From positions 113,308 to 177,307 of the forward strand of contig NZ_JFZC01000041.1 of the NCBI RefSeq assembly GCF_000648615.1: a stretch of DNA of 64,000 bases. Reading direction: 5' to 3'. This document shows, in pieces, positions 25,143-33,758 of this stretch (the stretch's first letter is position 1; every line of letters begins with the position of its first letter). This DNA is from Sporolactobacillus terrae DSM 11697 (lineage in GTDB: Bacteria; Bacillota; Bacilli; Bacillales; Sporolactobacillaceae). Under the pieces are notes generated by a model. It was not told where the DNA came from and ran no database searches. It worked only from the letters and a program-made list of their open reading frames with translations. The translations under genes and the position numbers were made by a program.

Positions 25143-28100
25143 AATCCGCTTAACGAATGTCATCTACGAGGAAGGCAACAAACGCTATAATGACGAGCTG
25201 TTTCTCTTTGACGGACAGAATGGCGCGATCTTGATTGAGAACGGCGGCGGGAAGACCGTCTTTATCCAAACCGCGCTTCAGGCCATTTTGCCGCATACCG
25301 ACCTTGCCGATCGCAAAATAAAGAATACCTTGATGCTTGACGGCGCGCCGGCGCATATTGCAATCGAATGGATCATCAACGAGCAGCCGAGACGTTATGT
25401 AGTGACGGCGGTGTCACTGTTTACAACGAAGAACACACTCGATTCACTGCGCTATGTTTATGAATACCACGAGAACGATCTGAACGGTATTGAGGGGATT
25501 CCGTTTGTCCGAGCCACTAAAGGCGGCAAACGTCCCGCTGACCGCGGTGAAATGCAGGATTATTACAGCGGCATGCATGAGAAGACGCTCAGCGCACAAA
25601 CCTTTAAGACGATTAAGGACTATAAAGCGTTTCTGGAGGAGCAATACAACATTATCTCCAGTGAATGGGAGAGCATTGTCAAAATTAACGGTTCTGAAGG
25701 CGGCGTTGAAGCCTTCTTTGATGAATGCAAGAATACAAGTCAACTGTTTGATCGTCTCTTGATCCCAACCGTGGAGGATTCGATGGTCGGACATGACCGC
25801 CATCTTTTCGCCGATTTGTTTGAAAAACAGCTTGAAAGTCTGAAAAATTATCAGAAGCTGAAAGCGACAATCGAAGAAAACGAACAGATCAGCAGCGCGC
25901 TTGAGGAATACAGCAAAACCAGTGAAGGGCTGCATGAACACGAAGTGACGTATACGAAAACAAAGCAGCATGCCAAAGGGGTCTGGAAGCAGCTGACGGA
26001 TCAGCAGCGCAAACAGCAGGCAGAGCAAGAGGCAAACGATGCAAAGCTTCAAGAATGGAAAAACGATCGTTATACGCACGCGGTTAAGGCCGAATCCTAC
26101 AAAATTTTCACCGAAAAGATTGCGCTTGCCGATTTGGACAAAGCCTATAAAAAGGCGCGCGCGTTGCAAACGGAAACGGAAGAACGGCTGCAAAAGGACC
26201 GGCATGCCTATGCCTCGCTGCAATGGGCTAAAGTAATTGAGCGACGCAACGTACAGATGGAGCTGTTGCAGGAGTGCGAACGGCAGTTGGAGGCGATGGA
26301 TCGGCGTGCGGACGCGCGCGAGCTGCGCAGCGAGTATGAACTGGCCAAGCGCCAGCTGCTTGGCTGTTTGCTGCAAGAGATCGAGAGCTTAGAAACAACG
26401 CGGCAGGAATTGACAATGGCGCAGCAACCGCTTGTTCAGCAAATCAGTGAGCAGGAAACGGCGCAGAAAGCCTGCATCGAAACAGAAAAAATGAGGCGTG
26501 ATTCGTGCGCGAAAATTGAGGGACGCTTGCAAACACATCGGGAAGCGTTGGAACAGTTGATTCGCGAACTGCCGATCCATTCGGAACAAGAAACGGTGAC
26601 CGAGCAGCTCGGAAAATGGACGCAGCGCGATCAATTTTTAGACGAGGCAATCATTGCTTTGATGCAGCAGGAGAAGGAGCTGCGTGCACGTCAGGCAGAA
26701 GTTCAGGAACAGAAAGCAGCGTTACAAAATGAGAAAAATGAGACCATGCGTGAATCCGATCAGCTGCAAAATGCGCTTGCACAGATGGAGAAGGCAGAGC
26801 GCGGTGTCATCAAACAGCTGGCGGCACTGCGCCCGCAATGGAGCGGGCTTGAGACCGTGTATCTTGATCAGGACTCGATCACGCAGCGGCTTGGCGAGAC
26901 GATCGATCGCTTCACGGCAGAACGCGAGGAGCTCCTCTATAAAGAACGGGTTGCCCGCCGATTTGTCGATGATCACGGCGATCAGGATCTATTTTTTGGC
27001 GATGCTTATTTGGATCAGCGCATCCCCGCATGGAAAAATCAATTTGGGTTTCTTGCGACAGGTGTGGAATACCTGCAAATGGTCGATGACTCGGATCGAA
27101 GGCGGATGCTGGGTTACCCGCTATGGGCGCTTACGCTTGTGACCACGGCTTCGGAAAAGGGGCAGCTTCTGGAGAAACTGGATCATGTTGCGGCACGTCT
27201 GCAATACCCGATCACGGTGCTTTCAACGGAAGAAGCACTGGCGGCGGATTCTCGACATGCGGGCCAATGGGTGGCTCCGGCGCATTGGCAGGGCAATACG
27301 AACCCCGATTCGTTTGCAGAATGGAAACAGCGGCTGGGGGATGAAGCCGATCAAGCGACGGGACGACGCGCGGCCAATGAACGCGAATCCGCTCGCTGGC
27401 AGCAGACGCTCCATGCATTCAACAGCTTTTTCAGCGACTATGCCTATCAAACGGTCGAAGCGCAGCGTGCCAAAAAGAACGAGCTGCAAAACGCGCTCGA
27501 GACGCTTACCTTGTCGATGCGCGAAACGGAGCAGGAAGCAGCTGATTTGGAAACGGAGCGAATGAAGGGCAAGGCAGCGATCGACCAGTATCGAGAAGAA
27601 CGAAACGGACTGGCGCTGTATATGGAAAAGGCGCGTCGTGCGTTGCGGATTGAGAAAACGATTGAAGAAGAAAAAGAGCGATTAACACAAGCGAAAGCGC
27701 ATGTACGCGCAGCCGAGCAGGCGCTTGCAGCGGTGCTCGACAAGCTCAGTCTCTTAAATGATGAAAAGAAGCGCATTGATGAGCGCCTGAACGCCATTTC
27801 TGCCGAACTTCGTATTTTGCGGCGAGATGACGACTATATTGCTCTGCGCGACTTGACTCCGGAAAGGACAGACAAAAGCAAAGCGGTAATCAAGGAACAG
27901 ATCAAGAATTTGGAAATGCGCTTAAATCAAATCAACAAAACGCGCGGCGAATGGGATGAAAAACGCAAGGGTGCGGCGAGCGAAATTAACCATCTTGATG
28001 AAGCCATGAACCGCCTGCGCCGCACGTACGACTCCATTGACGAAACGCAAAGGTTCCCGGGCGATGGCGATCAGCAAATTGAAACACTCCGGGTACGCAT

Positions 28101-29538
28101 TAAGGAACGTGAAAAGGAGCAGCAGCAGCGTGCCGATGCCGCGCAGACGGCTCAATTGAAAGCAGCGGAACAAAAAGGGAGTGTGCGCAGCAGCCTGCAA
28201 CAATTCCAGCAGCATTTCCCGAATGAAGAAGTTGTTGATTTTCATAAGGATACGGGCGATGCAAAGCAGGCGCTTCAGGGCGAGAAAAAGCGGCTGAACG
28301 AACGCAAACGCTATCTTGATCAGGCAGCCGGACGCATTGAAAAAGAGCTGACGGCGCTTAATCAGGCGAGCACGCAGCTCGATAAATTTGAGATCGCCCA
28401 TCATTTTACGGCTCCGGATCTCAAAGCGATTCCGTTAACCCGCGAAGAAATCAATGATCTGACCTATAACCGTAAAAAATCGGTGTCGGCGATTACCGAT
28501 GCGCTAGAAGAAAATCAAGCCACTGTGATGGCCGGGAAAAGTGAAGTCGGACGTGCTCAGCAGACATTTAAGAACTTTTGCCGAACTCAAATTTCCGATG
28601 TTAAGCTCAGACAAATGGCAATCAGCGGCATCGAAACAAAGCAAAGCTTTGAGGCGATCATTGCCTTCAAGAAGAATATGTCACTGCGTATCGCGCGCAT
28701 TTCTCATTATGCCCGTGAGCATATCCGCCAGAGCGACAAGGACTTGCAGCTGTTCATTGACCAAATTCAAACCCATCTCCGTACATTGGCGGAAGAGTTG
28801 CGGCAGATTCCAAAGAAAACCAAGGTCAAGGTCAAAGACGATTGGAAGCAAATTTATTCGTTTACGATTCCAGAGTGGAAAGAAGAAGACGGAAAAGCGC
28901 GGATTCGCAATCATGTTGAATGGATTTTAGATAAGTTGGATGAGCCGAGCTTCTTCAATGAGGAGGGCAGGCAGGACAGCGGAAAAGTACGCAAAGCGCT
29001 GGATACTTGGCTGCAGTCGAAGCAACTACTCCGCGAGATCATCGGCAGCGATGTTTTAAAAGTGACGCTGCGAAAGGTAGCGAGCGACAGTACGGTGTCC
29101 ACACGCTTTTACACATGGGAGACGAGCAATATTTGGTCCGGAGGCGAGCGCTGGAGCAAAAACATGACGCTTTTTCTCGGTATCCTCAACTATGTTGCGG
29201 AGAAAAAGAAGCATCTTAAATCGAATGGACACTTGCATCGGGCCGTCATTCTCGACAACCCGTTCGGTCAGGCATCCAGTGACCATGTGCTAAGTCCAGT
29301 ATTTTTTGTCGCCCAGCAACTTGGCTTCCAGATGATTGCGCTCACGGCTCTTGCCGAAGGCAAATTTCTGCAAGACTATTTCCCTGTCATTTACAGTTGC
29401 CGCCTGCGAGGCGCGTCTGACTCCGGCAAACAAGTCATGACCAAGGAAAAACGAATCCGCAAAGCGTACTTTGAAGACCACGCTCCGCAAAGCCTTGAAC
29501 GCCTTGGCGAAACCGAGCAGATCGGCTTGTTTGATTGA
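25126..29538 (+). CDS. jetC: Wadjet system JetC (SMC/MukB-like ATPase)
   Basis: JetC is the SMC-type loop-extruding motor of Wadjet. The 1470-residue protein has a Walker A at residues 37-47 (LIENGGGKTVF), two very long coiled-coil arms rich in Glu/Gln/Lys/Arg with a central hinge, then an ABC signature (WSGGERW, about residue 1337) and Walker B (VILDNPFGQ, about residue 1375). The ATG at 25126 is chosen because AAGGAG lies 9 nt upstream. No stop or frameshift interrupts the gene, so the four-gene system looks intact. Confidence 0.95.
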   Translation: MPTISKIRLTNVIYEEGNKRYNDELFLFDGQNGAILIENGGGKTVFIQTALQAILPHTDLADRKIKNTLMLDGAPAHIAIEWIINEQPRRYVVTAVSLFTTKNTLDSLRYVYEYHENDLNGIEGIPFVRATKGGKRPADRGEMQDYYSGMHEKTLSAQTFKTIKDYKAFLEEQYNIISSEWESIVKINGSEGGVEAFFDECKNTSQLFDRLLIPTVEDSMVGHDRHLFADLFEKQLESLKNYQKLKATIEENEQISSALEEYSKTSEGLHEHEVTYTKTKQHAKGVWKQLTDQQRKQQAEQEANDAKLQEWKNDRYTHAVKAESYKIFTEKIALADLDKAYKKARALQTETEERLQKDRHAYASLQWAKVIERRNVQMELLQECERQLEAMDRRADARELRSEYELAKRQLLGCLLQEIESLETTRQELTMAQQPLVQQISEQETAQKACIETEKMRRDSCAKIEGRLQTHREALEQLIRELPIHSEQETVTEQLGKWTQRDQFLDEAIIALMQQEKELRARQAEVQEQKAALQNEKNETMRESDQLQNALAQMEKAERGVIKQLAALRPQWSGLETVYLDQDSITQRLGETIDRFTAEREELLYKERVARRFVDDHGDQDLFFGDAYLDQRIPAWKNQFGFLATGVEYLQMVDDSDRRRMLGYPLWALTLVTTASEKGQLLEKLDHVAARLQYPITVLSTEEALAADSRHAGQWVAPAHWQGNTNPDSFAEWKQRLGDEADQATGRRAANERESARWQQTLHAFNSFFSDYAYQTVEAQRAKKNELQNALETLTLSMRETEQEAADLETERMKGKAAIDQYREERNGLALYMEKARRALRIEKTIEEEKERLTQAKAHVRAAEQALAAVLDKLSLLNDEKKRIDERLNAISAELRILRRDDDYIALRDLTPERTDKSKAVIKEQIKNLEMRLNQINKTRGEWDEKRKGAASEINHLDEAMNRLRRTYDSIDETQRFPGDGDQQIETLRVRIKEREKEQQQRADAAQTAQLKAAEQKGSVRSSLQQFQQHFPNEEVVDFHKDTGDAKQALQGEKKRLNERKRYLDQAAGRIEKELTALNQASTQLDKFEIAHHFTAPDLKAIPLTREEINDLTYNRKKSVSAITDALEENQATVMAGKSEVGRAQQTFKNFCRTQISDVKLRQMAISGIETKQSFEAIIAFKKNMSLRIARISHYAREHIRQSDKDLQLFIDQIQTHLRTLAEELRQIPKKTKVKVKDDWKQIYSFTIPEWKEEDGKARIRNHVEWILDKLDEPSFFNEEGRQDSGKVRKALDTWLQSKQLLREIIGSDVLKVTLRKVASDSTVSTRFYTWETSNIWSGGERWSKNMTLFLGILNYVAEKKKHLKSNGHLHRAVILDNPFGQASSDHVLSPVFFVAQQLGFQMIALTALAEGKFLQDYFPVIYSCRLRGASDSGKQVMTKEKRIRKAYFEDHAPQSLERLGETEQIGLFD

Positions 29539-29540
29539 TC

Positions 29541-29576
29541 CAGCTTCGGCGTCGATGGAACGAAGCTTCATTCGTT
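29541..29576 (+). terminator. Probable terminator of the Wadjet operon
   Basis: AGCTTCG (29542-29548) pairs with CGAAGCT (29561-29567), followed by TCATTCGTTTT; a modest hairpin. Confidence 0.5.
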
Positions 29577-29603
29577 TTCCCAGCGCCTTGAAAAAATAAA
29601 AGT

Positions 29604-29632
29604 TTGACACTTTTTAAAAAATTTGATATAAA
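29604..29632 (+). promoter_or_regulatory. Sigma-A promoter of the aromatic aminotransferase operon
   Basis: TTGACA (29604-29609), a 17-bp spacer, and TATAAA (29627-29632). Transcription should start about 29639, giving a leader of roughly 300 nt. Confidence 0.85.
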
Positions 29633-29663
29633 TAGATCACCAACTCAAAAGGAGTCCTTGGTC

Positions 29664-29726
29664 ATGAAACGAGCAGGAAAACTCCAATTGAATAGCTTTT
29701 ATTACTACTTTGGCTTCTTTCGTTAG
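29664..29726 (+). CDS. Phe/Tyr-rich leader peptide (putative attenuator peptide)
   Basis: A 20-codon frame starts with ATG at 29664, preceded by AAAGGAG at 9 nt, and ends with TAG at 29726. Seven of its last ten residues are aromatic (SFYYYFGFFR: Phe TTT, Tyr TAT-TAC-TAC, Phe TTT, Gly, Phe TTC-TTT). The stop codon is immediately followed by alternative hairpins and two terminators before an aromatic aminotransferase gene. This is the architecture of Trp/Phe-type leader peptides (for example enterobacterial pheA and pheS leaders). The peptide is predicted, not proven, to be translated. Confidence 0.8.
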   Translation: MKRAGKLQLNSFYYYFGFFR

Positions 29727-29917
29727 TGTTTGCATTTGCTTCGCTGGATGCAAACACTTCTTCAACAGAAGCTTGCATCCATGCGGGAGCCAAGGTGGTA
29801 CGATTAAACTTGGAAAAATAACCACATGGATAAAGAATCAATAATCCGTGTGGTTTTTGTTTTATCGCGAAGAATTCCTGAGCACCCACGGTTTATTGAA
29901 ACCGTGGGTGTTTTTTT
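29726..29917 (+). promoter_or_regulatory. Putative transcription attenuator: alternative hairpins and two terminators
   Basis: Hairpin 1:2 pairs GTGTTTGCAT (29726-29735) with ATGCAAACAC (29748-29757). Hairpin 2:3 pairs GGATGCAA (29746-29753) with TTGCATCC (29773-29780), supported by CTTCT/AGAAG; it cannot coexist with 1:2. Terminator T1 pairs AACCACATGGAT (29820-29831) with ATCCGTGTGGTT (29844-29855) plus T-run. Terminator T2 pairs CACCCACGGTTT (29883-29894) with AAACCGTGGGTG (29899-29910) plus seven T. The T1 5' arm can instead pair with ATCCAT (29777-29782) and GTGGT (29795-29799), and 29777-29780 is part of segment 3, so the hairpins are linked. Confidence 0.7.
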
Positions 29918-29943
29918 CACACTTTGGAAAAGGAGAAATCATC

Positions 29944-31140
29944 ATGACCCATTCATTAGTCAGCAAGATGAAAAAGGAATTAAGTTTAATTCAGCCGTCT
30001 GACATCCTGAAGTTTGATCAGGAAGCTTCAGCAATTCCAGGGATTATTAAGTTAACCATTGGAGAACCGGATTTCAATACACCGGAACATGTGAAAGAGG
30101 CCGGAAAACGGAGCATCGACCATAATCGCAGCCACTATGCGCCGCCGAACGGAACGCCTGAGCTTCGCCAGGCAATCAGCCGTTTTCTCGAGAAAAAGTA
30201 CGGTCTGTTCTACAATGCGGATCATGAAATTCTTGTCACTGCCGGAGCAACCGAAGCAATCTATACGGTACTCACCTCAATTTTGAATCCTGGAGACAAG
30301 GTGCTGATGCCGACACCGATCTTCCCGCTCTATATCCCGGACACGCTGCTTGCCAAAGCAGAACCGGTATTCATGGATACGTCTGATAATGGCTTTGTGC
30401 TTTCACCGGAGCTGCTGGAGAAGACACTTGCCGAGCATGGCGATGCCGTGAAAGCAGTAATCTTCAATTTCCCATGTAACCCGACCGGTGTGACGTACCG
30501 GCGTGATCAGATTGAGGCACTGGCAAATGTATTGAAAAAGCACGACATCTTCGTCATCTGTGATGATATTTACAGCGAACTGACCTATGGTGAGCGTCAT
30601 ATTTCAATGGCTGAGTACCTTCCAAATCAGGCGATCGTGATCAATGGTGCGTCAAAATCACACGCGATGACCGGATGGCGGATCGGCTTCATCTGTGCTC
30701 CGGCTGCGATTGCAACGGAACTGGGAAAGATTCATCAATTCACGATTACCTCGACGGCTACGGTCGCTCAGGATGCGGCACTGGAAGCCTTTGAAAACGG
30801 GATAGATGACGGGGTTCACATGCGCGCGGAATATCAGAAGCGGCGTGATTTTGTCTATGAGGCGATGAGTAAAAATGGCTTCGATTGCGTCAAACCACAA
30901 GGTGCGTTCTATCTATTTGCTAAGATTCCGGCTCATATGATTCAAAACAGCATGGATTTCAGCCGCGATTTGGCACATAAAGCGAAGGTGGCGGTAATTC
31001 CAGGCGGATCGTTCGGCCCCGGCGGTGAAGGCTATATTCGCATCAGTTATGCGGCCAGCATGGAACAGCTGCAAGAGGCGATGCGCCGGATCGCACACTA
31101 TGTGGAAACGCTAAAAGAACAAAGGAGCGTGCAACAATGA
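29944..31140 (+). CDS. Aromatic (AraT/PatA-type) class I aminotransferase
   Basis: A 398-residue fold-type I PLP aminotransferase of the aspartate/aromatic group. It shows LTIGEPDFNTPEHV near the N-terminus, NFPCNPTG, ICDDIYSEL and the PLP lysine in INGASKSHAMTGWRIGF, with the substrate Arg near the C-terminus (GGEGYIRISYA). Such enzymes convert Phe/Tyr and other amino acids to 2-oxo acids. The ATG at 29944 follows AAGGAG. The stop overlaps the D-hydroxyacid dehydrogenase start (ATGA). The aromatic leader peptide upstream and the partner gene argue for Phe/Tyr to phenylpyruvate-type conversion. Confidence 0.92.
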   Translation: MTHSLVSKMKKELSLIQPSDILKFDQEASAIPGIIKLTIGEPDFNTPEHVKEAGKRSIDHNRSHYAPPNGTPELRQAISRFLEKKYGLFYNADHEILVTAGATEAIYTVLTSILNPGDKVLMPTPIFPLYIPDTLLAKAEPVFMDTSDNGFVLSPELLEKTLAEHGDAVKAVIFNFPCNPTGVTYRRDQIEALANVLKKHDIFVICDDIYSELTYGERHISMAEYLPNQAIVINGASKSHAMTGWRIGFICAPAAIATELGKIHQFTITSTATVAQDAALEAFENGIDDGVHMRAEYQKRRDFVYEAMSKNGFDCVKPQGAFYLFAKIPAHMIQNSMDFSRDLAHKAKVAVIPGGSFGPGGEGYIRISYAASMEQLQEAMRRIAHYVETLKEQRSVQQ

Positions 31141-32144
31141 AGATTATCATGTTTTCCGTTCGCGATGATGAGGAAGCGGCAATCAGGAAATGGGAGAAGA
31201 AAACAGGGGTCCGAGTGGACATCAACCAGCTTGAATTAAATGCGGATACGGCAGATCAAACGCAGGGCTATGACGGGATTGTGATTCAACAGCGCAGTCG
31301 CATCAGTGATCCAGTTGTATACGAAAAACTTGAGAAAAATGGACTGAAGCAGCTGTCCTCACGCACAGCCGGCTATGATATGGTTGACCTTGAGCAAGCG
31401 AGCGCGCACGGACTCGTTGTCACCAATGTGCCGGCTTATTCGCCGAACTCAGTCGCCGAACTGGCACTGACACAAACGATGCGCTTGATTCGCAACTTGC
31501 CTTTGTTTGATGCGCGCGGTGCCGAGCAGGATTTCCGCTGGGCAGGACTGATGGCACGCGAGATTCGCACACTGACCGTCGGAATCATTGGTGCGGGGCG
31601 GATCGGCGGGACGGCTGCTCGTTTGTTCAAAGCGCTTGGCGCCACAGTCATTGCCAACGACATTGTTGAACGCGATGAACTCAAGGACAGCGTCACGTAT
31701 GTGTCCAAAGAAGAACTGCTTCGAACGGCAGATGTTGTGACACTGCATGTGCCGCTTATGGAATCAACGACACACCTGATTGATGCGAACGCACTTGCCT
31801 TGATGAAGAATGACGCTGTACTCATCAACGCATCACGCGGTCCGGTTGTCGACACCGATGCGTTGATCGCCGCTTTGCAAAACAAGCAACTTGCCGGTGC
31901 AGCACTGGATACTTTGGACGGCGAAGAATGCGTTTTCAATCAGGATCTGCGCGGCAAAGCACTACCGAGTGAGCAGCTGAAGACGTTGCGCACGCTGCCG
32001 AATGTACTGATCACACCGCATATCGGCTTCTACACCAATAATGCAGTGAAAAATATGGTTGAAATCAGCCTGAATGATGTCCTGACGATTGTGAAGACGG
32101 GCACAAGCGAGCACCAAGTGAACAAAGTGGCGGTCGAAAACTAA
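31137..32144 (+). CDS. D-2-hydroxyacid dehydrogenase (D-lactate/D-phenyllactate type)
   Basis: A 335-residue NAD-dependent D-2-hydroxyacid dehydrogenase. It has the family signature AGYDMVDLEQA and NVPAYSPNSVAE typical of the D-LDH/D-hydroxyisocaproate group, a Rossmann motif GAGRIGG (152-158), and the catalytic triad Arg234 (NASRGPVVD), Glu264 region (LDGEE) and His295 (PHIGFYT). Paired by a 4-bp overlap with an aromatic aminotransferase, it would reduce phenylpyruvate or hydroxyphenylpyruvate to D-phenyllactate-type acids, regenerating NAD+. D-lactate production is an alternative role. Confidence 0.92.
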   Translation: MKIIMFSVRDDEEAAIRKWEKKTGVRVDINQLELNADTADQTQGYDGIVIQQRSRISDPVVYEKLEKNGLKQLSSRTAGYDMVDLEQASAHGLVVTNVPAYSPNSVAELALTQTMRLIRNLPLFDARGAEQDFRWAGLMAREIRTLTVGIIGAGRIGGTAARLFKALGATVIANDIVERDELKDSVTYVSKEELLRTADVVTLHVPLMESTTHLIDANALALMKNDAVLINASRGPVVDTDALIAALQNKQLAGAALDTLDGEECVFNQDLRGKALPSEQLKTLRTLPNVLITPHIGFYTNNAVKNMVEISLNDVLTIVKTGTSEHQVNKVAVEN

Positions 32145-32264
32145 TCAGAAGAGCGGCATAAGGCTGCGCTTGGTTCCTATAAATAAATTTGGCGAAGCCA
32201 AGCTTCTAGCGCCGGCTAAGCGTTCGTTGCCCTAATACTCTAATCGATAATCTTATCGTATTAA

Positions 32265-32307
32265 ATGAAAAACAGCCCCCTGTAATTACGGAGGGCTGTT
32301 CACTATT
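32265..32307. terminator. Bidirectional terminator
   Basis: AACAGCCCCC (32271-32280) pairs with GAGGGCTGTT (32291-32300); T-rich tails are present in both directions, serving the dehydrogenase operon and bioY. Confidence 0.88.
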
Positions 32308-32310
32308 TTT

Positions 32311-32877
32311 TTATGCTGCAGGTTGCTTGTTCTTAGCAGTCAACAAGCCAAACTTTGTCAGGCGTGAGCGTACTTGAATACCGACAACGCTGGCGATGGC
32401 CGCTTTCACGACGCCAACAAGCAGGAAGGGGTAGACGCCGGCAGCCATTGCTTTGGCCCATGACAGATCGAGCACAAATTTCAGCTGGATCGTGCCAATC
32501 GCAAGTGTGACGAACATGCCGACAACGTTGGCAACGATCGCCATTGGCGTATTGAATTTCGTGTGTTCAAGAAGCCATCCGGTCACAAAAGCGGCGAAAA
32601 TAAAACCGATAATATAACCGCCGGTCGGTCCGAGGATAATGCCGAATCCCCCACTCATTTCAGCAAATACGGGTAGGCCGATTGCGCCAAGACCGGCATA
32701 GACGAGCATCGAGCCGGTTCCGTAGCGGCTTCCTAGAATTGTGGCGGTAAGGCCGACAGCTAAGGTTTGACCGCTGATCGGAATAATCGGCAGCGGAATC
32801 GTCACTTGAGCAAGAATTGCAGTAATGGCGGCAAACAGTGCACATAGAATTAAATTTTTCAGACGTGTATGATTCAT
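32311..32877 (-). CDS. bioY: Biotin transporter BioY (S component)
   Basis: BioY is the substrate-binding membrane subunit for biotin uptake through an ECF-type transporter. The 188-residue protein has about six hydrophobic helices and the family motif TIPLPIIPISGQTLAVGL with GPTGGYIIGFIFAA. It is monocistronic, with a perfect BirA-type operator upstream (32902-32928). The energising EcfAT subunits must be encoded elsewhere. Confidence 0.96.
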   Translation of the reverse strand: MNHTRLKNLILCALFAAITAILAQVTIPLPIIPISGQTLAVGLTATILGSRYGTGSMLVYAGLGAIGLPVFAEMSGGFGIILGPTGGYIIGFIFAAFVTGWLLEHTKFNTPMAIVANVVGMFVTLAIGTIQLKFVLDLSWAKAMAAGVYPFLLVGVVKAAIASVVGIQVRSRLTKFGLLTAKNKQPAA

Positions 32878-32901
32878 TTTAATAGATCTCCTTGTTTATA
32901 A

Positions 32902-32928
32902 GTTAACTATATCGAATAATAGGTTAAC
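32902..32928 (-). promoter_or_regulatory. BirA operator upstream of bioY
   Basis: GTTAAC-N15-GTTAAC (32902-32907 and 32923-32928) matches the Firmicute BirA box (two TTAAC-type half sites about 15 bp apart). Biotin-loaded BirA should repress bioY here. Confidence 0.9.
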
Positions 32929-32978
32929 ATATATTGAAGGATTTGACTATAAATTTATCGTGATCTATGAAAAATGAT

Positions 32979-33758
32979 TTATCGACGTCCGGATTTCCGT
33001 TGAAAGGACCAAGCACTCAGAACAAATGCGACGAGCAGTAAGCCGCCGCACCAGCCGAGGGACCACCATCCGTTGGTATGCAGCGGGGAATCATTGAGTA
33101 GCGAGCGGATCGTTTCGGTGATCGGCGTGATCGGTTGATGGTCGGCAATCCCGCGAAGCCAGCCGGGCATGGTGTTTGTCGGAACAAATGCACTGGATAA
33201 ATAAGGAAGAAAAAGTAAGACAAAGCCATATCCTCCGGCAGCAGACGGTCCGGATGCCATCATCCCAATTGCAGCGAAAAGCCAAGTGAAGGTAAAAATA
33301 AATAATGTAATGATCCCAATGGCGCCAAGCCATTGCAAGAAACTGGCTTCCGTACGAAAGCCGATCAGTAGCGCAACACCGATTACAAGCGTCGTAGCGA
33401 GCAAATTACGTAAAACACTGGCCACCACATGACCATTGATCACATCAAGGCTTCTTACGGACATCGTGCGAAAGCGGTCAATGATGCCATTGGTCATATC
33501 TTGAGCAACATCAACGGCTACACTGGATGAGCCAAAGCCGGCACATAAGAGGATGGTGCCGGGAACCACGTAGGTCACATAATTTCCGCTTGGGTCAATG
33601 GCACCACCGAAAACATAAGTAAACAGAAGCATTAAGAGAATGGGTAGAGCAATGGCCATAATCATTGCATCCGTGTTTCTGATGCTGTGGCGAATGCTGC
33701 GCTGAATGAAGATGAGCTGCGCAACCCAAACGCTGGATTTAAGTGACTCATTGTTCAT
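32979..33758 (-). CDS. ABC-2 type exporter permease (DrrB-like)
   Basis: A 259-residue ABC-2 family permease with about six transmembrane helices and the conserved VVPGTILLCAGFGSSSVAVDVAQDMTNGIIDRFRTM segment typical of daunorubicin-resistance (DrrB-like) permeases. It overlaps the upstream ATPase gene by 11 bp. The pair probably exports a drug or other hydrophobic compound and appears to be controlled by the divergent TetR regulator. Confidence 0.92.
   Translation of the reverse strand: MNNESLKSSVWVAQLIFIQRSIRHSIRNTDAMIMAIALPILLMLLFTYVFGGAIDPSGNYVTYVVPGTILLCAGFGSSSVAVDVAQDMTNGIIDRFRTMSVRSLDVINGHVVASVLRNLLATTLVIGVALLIGFRTEASFLQWLGAIGIITLFIFTFTWLFAAIGMMASGPSAAGGYGFVLLFLPYLSSAFVPTNTMPGWLRGIADHQPITPITETIRSLLNDSPLHTNGWWSLGWCGGLLLVAFVLSAWSFQRKSGRR

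Noticed and set aside
29760..29830. T-box riboswitch before the aromatic aminotransferase
   Set aside because: AAGGTGGTAC (29792-29801) resembles the T-box sequence, but the ACCGCG continuation, stem I motifs and a specifier loop are not visible, while a translated aromatic leader peptide is. A small doubt remains.
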